A stretch of DNA of 64,000 bases from Watersipora subatra (lineage: Eukaryota > Bryozoa > Gymnolaemata > Cheilostomatida > Watersiporidae): positions 60,606,228 to 60,670,227 of the forward strand of contig NC_088716.1 in the NCBI RefSeq assembly GCF_963576615.1, read 5' to 3'. How positions within the stretch are numbered: position 1 is the stretch's first letter; every line of letters begins with the position of its first letter. Shown here one piece after another: positions 35,001-47,000 of this stretch. A model generated the notes under the pieces. It ran no database searches, had not been told where the DNA came from, and saw only the letters and a list, made by a program, of their open reading frames with translations. The position numbers and the translations under genes were made by a program.

Positions 35001-38000
35001 CATACAGCTGTACTTGACTCCTTAGAGCTGTAGCTGATATCTTAGAGCTGTATCTGACATCCTAGAGCTGTATCTGACATATTATAACTGTACCTGACAT
35101 CCTAAAGCTGCACCAGATATCCTAGAGCGGCCCCTGATATTCTCAAGCTGTACCTGACCCCCTAGAGCTGTACCTGATATCCTAGAGCTGTACCCGACTT
35201 TGGCTTAAATGACTGGAGGTAAGTACGCTGCAACCTCTCATCTTTCTGCAGGTTCAGTCCTAAACAATGGGATAACCCCCACCCATGCAACCCTGATGTT
35301 GACCTAATGGAGAATGACTTGGGACCTGCCAACAGCATTTGGTTTACTATTGGATCTTTTCTACAACAAGGTATGGAAAATAGCTGATAAAAACATTAGA
35401 ATGGCAAATGGCACTTACGTCTATTTCTATATATCTATTACGTATATCTATGAGAGCTACATGCTAAGCCATTTGCTGCTGTTATTCAATAATTTGCCTG
35501 CTTTACCTGAGACTTCCTTTAGTGAACAACGCAGTAGAAACACGGTATCCCGAGAAATAAATACAAAAGTGGAAGGGCATGTTGTTATGTCGCCATTAAA
35601 ACTAGGTTATTATGCTACAGCTGCCAAATTAGTGATTATAATCCATTCAGTTTCACATCACTGACACAGAAGGCTGTTGTGTGGCCTTTACTAATAAACA
35701 CAGCAATATTTACTATAATAAGAGCGATGTATGTCCAATGCCACGCTAACAGCGTTAGTGGAAAACATTGCTTCATGCGGAATTGATCTTGGACACTGTT
35801 TTACATCCCGGCTTGTTAAACACTACCCTACTCGGGCGCCTTATGACCTCACCTGATGATTATGCACATACTGATCCCTCATGACAATCTCTCATGGTGC
35901 ACGATATTGCCAAGTTCCTAGTAAACATGGTGAAAAAAAAAGCTGAAAGGAATAAAAACATGACATTTTCTACAAATGCACAGGAATGTATTCAAATGTA
36001 CAATAATTAATATTGAAATATAAATTTGTATACGAAAGATAAATGGAATGCAAGAGTGAGAGATTGATATCAATCAGCAGACAAAATTAATATTCTTATA
36101 AACAAATGATTATAGTAAACAGCCAGGAATAAAACTACCCTTCATGCCATACATATAGTTCTATTCTTAGTTGAGTGCCATGGTTAAAATGGTCTCTACA
36201 AAAACTATATAAATGTATGACACTGGATATGAATGCAGCCCTATCAACTGCCCAAGTCTAAACATTGGTAAATACCTCCATTTGTTAAAACATCTAATAC
36301 AAACAAAATGGCTTCAGTATGTTGAGGTCTGTAGAAAAGCTAGGAAGATAGGGAGATTGGTGGAGCCACTAATAAGTATAAAACATGACCTGGAAAAGGC
36401 CAGGTCAATAATCACACCTGTAGCACGTTATAGCTCGTATGTATCTTCTCCCATAGGCAGTATGTAGCACATGCAGCAAACCCGCAGCACACATTGACAG
36501 CGAGTACAATGATGACTATAAGCCACTTAGAGGTACCTGTGGCGTCTAAGTACTCATAGCCTGCAAAGAAAAAGGGTACAGCATGTAGTGCGTCTCGCAA
36601 GGCCTTGCAAAGGAATACTGAGAAACTTACTAAATTCGCAAGGGTGAAAGATAGGCATAACCATCTATATCAACGATAAACACAAATGGATAAATAGATT
36701 AGTAACAGAAGATGAGAGAGAATGGATGGGACATATCTCTGGATGGGACATATCTCTGGATGGAACGTATCTCTGAATGGGACGTATCTCTGGATGGGAC
36801 ATATCTCTGGTGGGACATATCTCTGGATGGGACAAATCTCTGGATGGGACAAATCTCTGGATGAGACATCTCTGGATGGGACATATCTCTGGATGGGACA
36901 TGTCTCTCGATAGGACATATCGCTGGATGGGACCTATTTCTGGATGGGACATATCTCTGGTGGGAAATATCTCTGGATGGGACATATCTCTGGATGGGAC
37001 ATATATCTGGATGGGACATATCTCTGGTGGGACATATCTCTGGATGGGACATATCTCTGAATGGGACATATCTCTGGATGGGACATATCTCTGGATGGGA
37101 AATCCCTGGATGGGACATATCTCTGGATGGGAGACACTCAATGTAGGACACCAACAATATGATGGGCATATAAAACCCGAGGGTGACTAGACATGATGTT
37201 AGATATCTACCTTCATACTCGCAGATAAATGGATGTTTATGTCCATCCGGATCAGTGCATGAGCCATGATCATACCATGGATATTGAACGATCGATGGGA
37301 AACCCTTCTTCCAATGAAATCTCATGAAAAGACACGCGTCAGTGGAGAGACGCGCTGGCTTGGCGTGCTGCTCTACCACATCTCGGTCCTCTCCATAGTT
37401 GAACCAATTGAGAATGACAGACTGCACTGCAATATCACAAGAAACAAATTAATTAAACAGGATCCAACAGGCAATTGGCCAACCTTTGCATAACATCCTA
37501 GACAATATTACAACTTGAAACTTGAATGTCTTCATTATGCTCACTTGAAACCATCATTAGCTATGAATTTGTTGCGCTGCTGCAAAAACGCCATCCCAAA
37601 GTTTGTACTTTTATTAAAAATTTATAAATCCAAGTCAAAATAATACTTCTATAGAAACAACACACTTCAAAGTGGCCTTCCACTCCTATACATTTTCATA
37701 GCTAATCTGGATAAGAGAGCCCAAGTACTTAAATAGCCATGACGCGATTTTATGTCTAAGACTTACCAGTACGAGACGTCGCGTACTGGTCAAACCTCCA
37801 AGTTGTTCCAATACTGTCCCTCATTGCACCTATCCAAACATCAGGGTCATACCCATTCCACGTTGTACTATCAAGGGGGTCATAGTCAGTCTCAGGCTTA
37901 TATGTGTTTGCTGGATCACTGAGAAAATTCTCTATCATGAACTAAAAACATTTGCATAAAGCATATATTTATACATATATCTATATATGTTATATACAAA

Positions 38001-41000
38001 TTTCTCAAAGTTGGTCGTGTGTGTATCTGTCGTCGTTGTACGTGTCCAGCTATAGCTATTAAAACCTTGGAATAAAGAATCCATTAGTAAGCTTACTCAT
38101 GTTATCCATCGGCAATGTGCCAGGCTAATAGCAATTGGCAGGCAACTCTTATTACTGCTCATTTTTTATAAGCCAGTTTTTAATATTTGATCTCGGGCCC
38201 TCCTGTTCACCAGTCCGACACCTTATTAACTATGCCACAGAGCTTGGTAGATTTGCTAGGCGATATATGTGGCTATTATCTAGGGCTCTAGGCGATATAT
38301 GGGAGCAAATAGGCTACCGCTTTAGATCACGACGCAAAGTCATGGCGTAACGTCACGGGGAGGGGTAGCTTTTATTAGTAAGCTTACTCAAATTATCCAT
38401 TGGAAATGTGCCATGCTAATAGCAAGTGGCAGGCAACTCTCATTGTTTATAAGCAGATTTTTAATACGCCGGGTAGCACAGCTAATATATATATATATAT
38501 ACATACTGTGAAACCTCTAATTGAACGCCACCTCCATTTGAACTCCACCTCCACTTGACCACCAACATGAGAGAAGAGTTGAAAAATAGACCGCCACACT
38601 TCAATTGAACGCCACCTCTATTTGACTACCACTTTGACACTGTTTGATTTTTACGAGCCCATAATATCAACTGATCAGTAGAAAAGTGTCCACAAAATCG
38701 TATTAACATTGAATCGTTTATATCAATAACAATTAATTCTCTCGTTGTCGAATTCCAAAGCTTCTCGTTTTTTTCATTAAAACTTTGAAAGCAACACCAT
38801 AGAAGTAATCAATAACGGTCTCAGGCTAGTGGTAGCTCTCTGTCTAAAGCGGTCTTTCTACTTCGAAGTAGCCTACTTATATAAAAACGGCTTAAATTTA
38901 AGATGGTAAACGAACTTTCAGAGCAACATTATATAAATAATTACTGTCTCAGGCTATAGTGGTTCCTTGTTTAACGCGGTCATGATACTTCAGAATAACG
39001 TTATAAAAAGTATAAAAAATGGTTTCAATTTGCGATGGTAGATGGAACATTGAAAGCAACCCCATGGAAATGACTACTAACTGTCTCAGGCTAATAGTGA
39101 GTTTTTGTTTTCAATGCGGTCCTAACACTTCGAAGCACATGCATATAAAAGCCGCTTCGCAAGTTTTGAACCGAAGGTTACGTTTATTGTGAGCAAAACT
39201 TTTACGCGTTGCATTATTGATAAATGCAGCGCGTGAAAGTTTTGCTTTCCCAAAGAATTGTTTGGACGCTAATGTCGACTAGTTCAGCAGTGCAAAAGAA
39301 GAGTTGAGGACAGAAGATATTGCGGAAGGTCTAGGACAACTAGAAGATGTTCGTTCCATCGAAAGCAACAATCAGAACGCAGTTATGCGAACTAAAAAAC
39401 ATACGATGAAAATATTCAAAAAGTTTTTAAAAACGTTAATTTTTGTTTCTGCATGTAATATAAGTATGGTTCGTTTATGTCACTTGTTCATGAATATACA
39501 TTTGTATCATTTAATTGACTATTGTTGCATACCTTATAAATATGCAGATTTACAGCATGTTATTTAATGGCATTCTTGAGGTTATCTTAATTATCTCAGC
39601 TATATTAACACGGCTTACAATGGATCGATACTCATAACTCCATTTCTATTGCACATAAAAAGCTAGTTTCGGCTGCAAACTGTAGCAAACATATCCGTGA
39701 GTGCAATGAGCTTTCACTTAACAATGTTAGCTATAGATATCAAATAAAAATACGTCTTAAAATTTAGAGTAAAATAAAAATTGAAAATGGCAACAAATTG
39801 CAAAGAAAGACACAGGCTATAATATCATCCCAGGTCAATTGCAAACAATAGTTGATAACTATTGCAACCAATAGTCATCACTTGGTAGAGATATTTCTCG
39901 GTTTCTTTATGCACATTTTTTAAGAGATGTTGGACAAGTTAGAGGTAAGTTAGCAGATTTAATGCATTCAAAATGTTTAATATCGGTCACCCGGAAAAAG
40001 AGGGCAGAATATAGGTGACATTCGTTTCGCCTGTAATAGGGCTAAATTTATTTTCTGAAAATTCTGACGAGCCAGTTGAAAAATAGACCGCCAGCCTCTA
40101 TTTGAACGCCGCCTCCAATTGACCGCCATTATTATAGAAAAAATGTTAAAAAATAGAGCGCAATGGCGTTCAATTAGAGGTTTTATTTACATAAAGGCAT
40201 ATCATAAAGCATATACAGTCAAACATGGATAACTCGCCCAGGCATAGCTCGAACACATGGTTAACCCGAACGGTTTCTTTGGTCCGTTCCCAAGTAATGA
40301 TAAATTGCTATAGATAACTCGAACTCGACACTGTTAACTCGAACTGTTTTTTGCCCAACGGCTACCGAAACGGTTGTTATCGCTTTAGCAAATCACTTTA
40401 TTCCAAGCCATAGAGGTAAACCTCAACTTTTCGTAATTCATAAGCGTCGTTATTACCACCATCGGCAAAATATTTTTGTCAACGTTTTTCTAAAGGTTTG
40501 GTGAAATTTGATTTATACCAAACATCCGCTTAGCGATCGCCCTTCGGAAGCAAGGTAAAGTGAGGTAATCTTTGCATAAACTTCAGGAAAAATCGGCAAA
40601 ATTGATCGTGGGTAAAACGCTCAAAAGAAAAAGATGTCTTTTCTTTTGAGCATTTCAACAACGATCAAGTTTTGCCAATGTCAATCTAAAAAACGTCCTG
40701 GCAATAACATCACCTCAAACAACAAACCAATCTCAAGTGATAGAAAAATCTCTATACTTTTTGATAAAAACGTTTTAAACTTTACATTAGAAGCATTTAA
40801 TTTGAAACAAGCCATTTGTGCTTTTGATTTATATTATAGCTTGTATATGTACATGTATCTACTAATAAATAAATACATGAACTTGTGACAGTGCTCTGAT
40901 AACTTGGACACTCTGATAATTCGAACACTTTCGCTCGGTCCCGTGAAGTTGGAGTTATCCATGTTTGACTGTATATTATTCTCGAACTCCACACAATATA

Positions 41001-44000
41001 AAAAGTTAGTTCATAAGAACAAACAGCTACATAAATTGATCTAAACATCCTATCATGTCAAAATACTTTTTGACTAACAAGAACAGTTGGGGTGACACGA
41101 ATACCTCGTGTCACCCCAGAAAATTTCAGAGGTATAAAGATATATAGCCAGCGACTTGTGTTACCGGCTATATAACTTTCAAGTACACCTAGCTGCTGTT
41201 TTATTTACTGAGCTCAATGATGCCAATAAGCAAGTGTCAATGATGAAGACAGGAATATAACACATGGCCATACATGAAATATCTCAGCAGGAGTATTCAT
41301 TGCATAGGCCTACCTGCTTGTCATTATCCTTGATATTTAAAAGTCTGCCACTGTTGAGCTGGCAGTATTCCCGAGCACGTTCCCAATTCTCTCGATCCTC
41401 TTCAGCGGTAACAAATTGATAGCATCGCTGAGTAACAGTGTTCTCAAATAGGTATCCTTTCAGTGTTGGTAGACAAAATCGCAACTGTTTTTTTTGTTGT
41501 TGCCCTTTAACACTAATGATGAGCACTAAAATACAATGCCACATTAGCTCCTAAACTGTGACATCAGGAATGCAAGTGTGAGCACTAAAATACAATGCCA
41601 CATTAGCTCCTAAACTGTGACATCAGGAATGCAAGTGTTGAGCTGATCCCATTAATAGGTTGTCACCTTGAGCTACTACCATAAAAACCTGTTAACTTTT
41701 GTCTGTTATTTCATAATAGTTCACTTGCACAATCAAGCATATAAACAAATCATTACTATAACACATCTTTGTATGGTGTACTACTTATAAATTCGAATGA
41801 TTACAGTAAGCAAGGATACTCTCCCAAGGAAAACTGGTCAAAATCATTATATATATTGAACATCAAATATGCCAGAGCATAACAAGAGTTTAATTATATA
41901 TATATGTTCGTTTTTAAAAATCAAGCTATGGGTCCTGTCATGCGTGCATATATCTACTATGATTATCCTACACAGACAAGCCATAGCATTCTACGCTAAA
42001 TGTTAGCTAATACCAACTTTGTGTTTCCCCTTTCCTGTTTGCTAGTCTATGCTCTAGAAACTATAATCTAAATTTTTAGCTTTCTCATTGATCGGGGCTC
42101 TGCCACTCATATAACAAATTTATAGTCTATTATAGCATGTCTGCGTTACTAGTCTGGATACAATTGGTTTTTAATTGGTCTGTGGAAAATGTTCAATCGT
42201 ATATTTTTATGTGACCAACGTTTAGACAATGTTGATTCACATCCATATCTTGGCATTGAGCTGCAAAATAACCTGAAATGGGAAACTCACTATGTAAAAA
42301 TAATAAGCAAAGCTAATAGAACATTACATATGCTAAGGAGAGTTTTAAAGAATGCTGACACAAAAACTTGGCAGATTGCTTATTTTTCTTTGGTGAGGCC
42401 ACTTTTAGAGTACGGTTGCACGGTATGGGACCCGTTTATGAAAAAGATATCAAAAGATTTGAGAAAATACAGAACACCGCTTTAAGGTTCATTTTTAAAC
42501 TAAAGGGGCAAGTCAGTTTTACAGAAATAAGAGCAAATACAGGGATCGAGAGTTTAGCTAAACGGCGAAAAGATATTAGGTGTGCATTTTATTTAAAAGC
42601 AGTGGAAAGGAACTTTACGGTCCCTGATTTAAAAAATACTATCAAGCACCATAACACTCGACAGAAAGCAGGTCTGTTTGTGCCAACAATCCGGACAAAT
42701 GCGTTTTTTAATTCTTTTTGGCCAAGAACAACTCGAGACCTGAGAGGTTTTTAGTAAAGAATTTTTGTAATAAAAGAGTTCCCACACCTTTCCTTCTTTC
42801 TAGAAGGGTGTAGTGAAAAAATTTTAGATTAGATTAGTATATAAAATTATAAAACTACTTGTTATTGTTTACGGTCAACAATGTTCTTTTAATAAACTAT
42901 AGCTGTAACCTATAGCTTTACCTTATAATAGAAAAGCTTTACTGGAAGTGCTAGCCCTAATATTATCAATGCAAATACTTGAAAAAAATTAGACTCCTCA
43001 CACATTGACTTATCATTGATTGTGAATTTGTGATGAGGAAAATTTAATTCGATAATGAGGTTTTTATTGCTTACGCCTTTAGCTAATAAAGTCATATTTT
43101 TATTGTTGTGTGTGGATAATGGATATCATGTTTTTGCACTGCCAGTATATGTTGTATCTGGTCTTAAACATAATGTAGGGGCTTGATGTCATAGACCTAA
43201 TGGAGTATCAATCTGAGGCCTATATTTAACCATCAAACACACTGCTAAAAAATAAAGAGCTAGATGCATGTACAAAATAGGCTTGCATTACATACAGGTA
43301 GACTATAATTTGTTAGGATACATCTATAAAACTTACGTTACACTGTTACATACAAATGTTCAACAATACTTACTTAAAAATCAGCAGTTATTGATGCACG
43401 GTTACCACTGTGAAAAAAAGCTATGACTGTCATTCAATATTAACTTTCACTTTTCATTTTCCTTAGTATTAGGCTACATCTCTCGCATTAGCGATCTAAG
43501 GAGGTAAACCTTTAATTTCGTTGAAAAACGCAGATTTTGATATTTTCGAATATCGCTATCGGCTTTTCTTTAATTCGTGCAGGTTATTATAACCTAAAGT
43601 TCCCATCAAAGACTGACCTACCTTTTTATTTATTAGCGTTACAAATTTTAACCGACCTATAATATGTATGTGCATAAAAACATGCCACTACATATATTCT
43701 AGTGACTACCTAATGCAGTTAACAGACATATACTGACTAAATCTAAATAAAATAAGCTCACCAAGACTAATAGCGCAAAAGAGCGGAATCCAGTCCATTT
43801 TTATTGTACACGCATAAATCGGTGACGTATTTAGCAGTTTCACGTTCTTGATTCTATACTACATGTGGAGATAATTTTACGCAACACAATGTAGAATACG
43901 TACCTATCGCGTTACCCTTTTAGGTCGATGCTTTGAAGGACAGACAACTCTTTATTGGCCATATCGACTCGATTATAGTTTCGGTCATTTAGCTTCATGT

Positions 44001-47000
44001 TTAAATTTTTAAGTTGAAAACCCTTTACTATCATGTGCATCCCTAAATAGGATGTGATTATCTATTGAGCACATTTTATGTGCTCCCAGAATTACATTCC
44101 TATCATGTGCTTGTTTTCTTTTGTTGTTCCTTATTACCTTATACCTATTTATAGCTTTTCTTACATAACTATAATTGTTATGGCAATGCATGTCCAAGGC
44201 TTCACAAGGGCCTCTCCAATTTGTTTGTTTTTTTTAGACCAGAGTTTTAGCACTTAATAATACATAAGTGTGATAATGGAATAGAATTTTTCTAGTTTTC
44301 ACATGTAACTACAAAATAGTTTGTGTCTCATTTTAAGCGTGTAAGAACGTTTCATTCTATTGATATCTGAATTCACTGGCTTTTGCAGGTACCGAAATAA
44401 TGCCAAAGTCGACCCCAACAAGAATAATTGCCATGTTTTGGTGGCTTTTCTGTCTTATCTGTGTCTCTTCATATACCGCTAACTTAGCTGCCTTTTTAAC
44501 GAAAAGCAAGATGAAACTACAGATTACGAGTGCTGATGACCTTGCCAGACAAACAGATATCACTTATGGTTGTTTCGCTACAGGATCTACCAGAGTGTTT
44601 TTTGAAGTAAGGGTTTTTACTTGTTTGTTAATTTCCCATTTTGTTGAACGTCTTTATGGTAGTTTATCAGAGCTGCTACTAACTTAGAAAAAACTTTAAA
44701 AAAGTCTTAAAAATCATAATATTCTTGTAGAGCATTATTTAAACTGGTCGCATTGTCATGACCAGCACATAAACCACAGTAAGCTATATTCAGCAGCAAA
44801 TGTGAAGATTATTAAGCTGAAATAGATTTTAAAGGTTTTAGAATCTTTTTCAATAGTAATGCAATATGTACATGTACATTGCTTCAGCATCTTATAAATA
44901 CTTGTTTTAAAATAACTTTAGCATAGCTGTAATACAATGGTCTTCATAAATTTCACTGTCGGTGTTATTTAGTTGCAGCTTGTACTTGTACAGCTCTGAA
45001 CTGGCAAGTCATTTATTCAATCAGTTGAATGTCAACTCATCCCATGAATGGTTTTAGAAGTCAACTATACCAACCTTTGCTAAGATGAATGCTTTCATGG
45101 TAGACACAAAAGAAATATACAATGTAGAAAAGGGATCAGAAGGTGTGCAGAAAGTGCTAGATGGAGGGTGAGTGTTTTATAATTAGTAATGTCAAGGAGA
45201 AGACAACAAAGAGTGATATGTAATGACACAGTTTTATAAACAAAAATTTCTCGCCGCAGATACATTGTTGTTTTACGCTTGTTGCTTTTCAGGTTGCGGT
45301 TGATTGATCAATGGGAGAGCGATGAAATGATAAATGCCATATACTGTATATATATAATACTAGGTGAATGCCTAGCGTTAAACGGATAATAAAAATGTTT
45401 TTGCTCAGAACATTTATTTGTAATCAACATAGGCCTATACAACTTACTATTTTAAATGAAGGTGTTCTGTTTATTTCTGTGTACTGTGTCTATTTGTGTA
45501 CTGTGCTTACTTCAATGTAATCCATACTTCCCGGCTGCAGTGCCTACTACAGATCTATACTGATTGTAATAGTCTTGTTAGCCATGTAGATTTACAAGTT
45601 TTTCTTCTAGTATGGCTTCATGCATACCACTAACTGCAGTGTTGAGCGTGAAGCCGTGAAAGATTGGCATGTGTAATAAGTATGTGCCAACTTATTCCAT
45701 AGCATAGCCAGTTAGATAGGGCAGTGTATTGAATAAATGCCTGTCTTCAGAACTGCAGGTTGTGAGTTCAAATCCAGTGCCCAGCAGATTTTTAATTTCT
45801 CAAAATTTATCGCTATAACTGGACAAGCAGACAGACAGACAAACGTTGAGAATTATGTACATATATATATATATATATATATATACTAGCCGAGTGCCCG
45901 GCATTGCTCGGCTAATAAAACAATTACCCAATGAATTCGAGGAACTTACCTGGTAATCCAAAACTAAAACAATTACCGTGCTTGCATACAGCTTAATAAT
46001 CGTTACATAACTCATAACTGTTAACTGTACTAGTTAATGACTCCAAGACCAAGTGTGATTATTTTAACCGATGTAGAGATTCTGCTAGCGGTTTGGTTAT
46101 CGTAGTGTATTGGATTAGATCGCTGGTCTCCAGGCGGGAGGTTTCAAGATCAAATCATCTGCGATGCAAAATTTTCATTCCTAGATTTTAATCGACAAAC
46201 TTTGAGGTTTATATAAATGGATACATGAGTTGAATGCCTGGCATTACCTGTCAATACAAAGTCTTTGCACAGAAAACTTATTTTTATTTGCCATATACGA
46301 CATTTACCATTCCAATCTTAAAACTTCATATCATGAGACAAGTGTTTTTGTGAGTTCAAATAAATTCAGAGAACAAATAAACAATGGGTACATAAAAGTG
46401 TGTATAAAAAAGGTTACTGTTGCAGCAGAAGCTCGTTGTATTCCAAGTTTTGATGAACAATAATGGTATCGCTCAATACTGGTACAAATGTGAGAATGGG
46501 ATATCGGACTGTTTTTGTCTGATACTTTGTCTGATGGATCGGAGAGAATGTAGAGGCAATGCCTACTCCAGATTATGCATTTGTCTACATACAAAGCATT
46601 TAGCTTTTACAGATTAACCGAAACAAAAAATGTGGGTGTAACGACACATTTGAAATTGAAATGGTACATTTGAAAATTACAAATAGAAAAAGAAACAATT
46701 GAGTTTGAACTGGCTGTAAAAAATAATTTAAATGAAGAACAAATGCAAAAAGTAACAACAGTAATACTATAAGAATACTGTTGTATTCTTATAGTATTAC
46801 ATACAATTATAGTATTATAGTATTACATAGTATTCTTATAGTATTACATTATAGTATACATTACAATCTACACTACTTCAGGCTTCAATTCTTTACAAGA
46901 ATACAACAGTAACTGTTGTATTCTTGTAAAGAATACAACAGTAACTGTTGTATTCTTGTAAAGAATACAACAGTAACTGTTGTATTCTTGTAAATAATTG

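Larger units (their letters stand above)
35371..44388. other. Glutamate receptor intron 15 (9 kb): remaining contents
   Basis: Besides the lectin gene, DNA elements and LINE fragment listed separately, 35400-36400 has a SINE-like stretch near 35700-35900, and 42850-44388 shows no feature that I can support. Confidence 0.5.

Noticed and set aside
36699-37210. Extension of the lectin exon 3 frame into a repeat (242-codon frame)
   Set aside because: The exon ends at the GTAGAT donor at 37205-37210; beyond it is a 17-bp array, and the phase fits exon 4 exactly.
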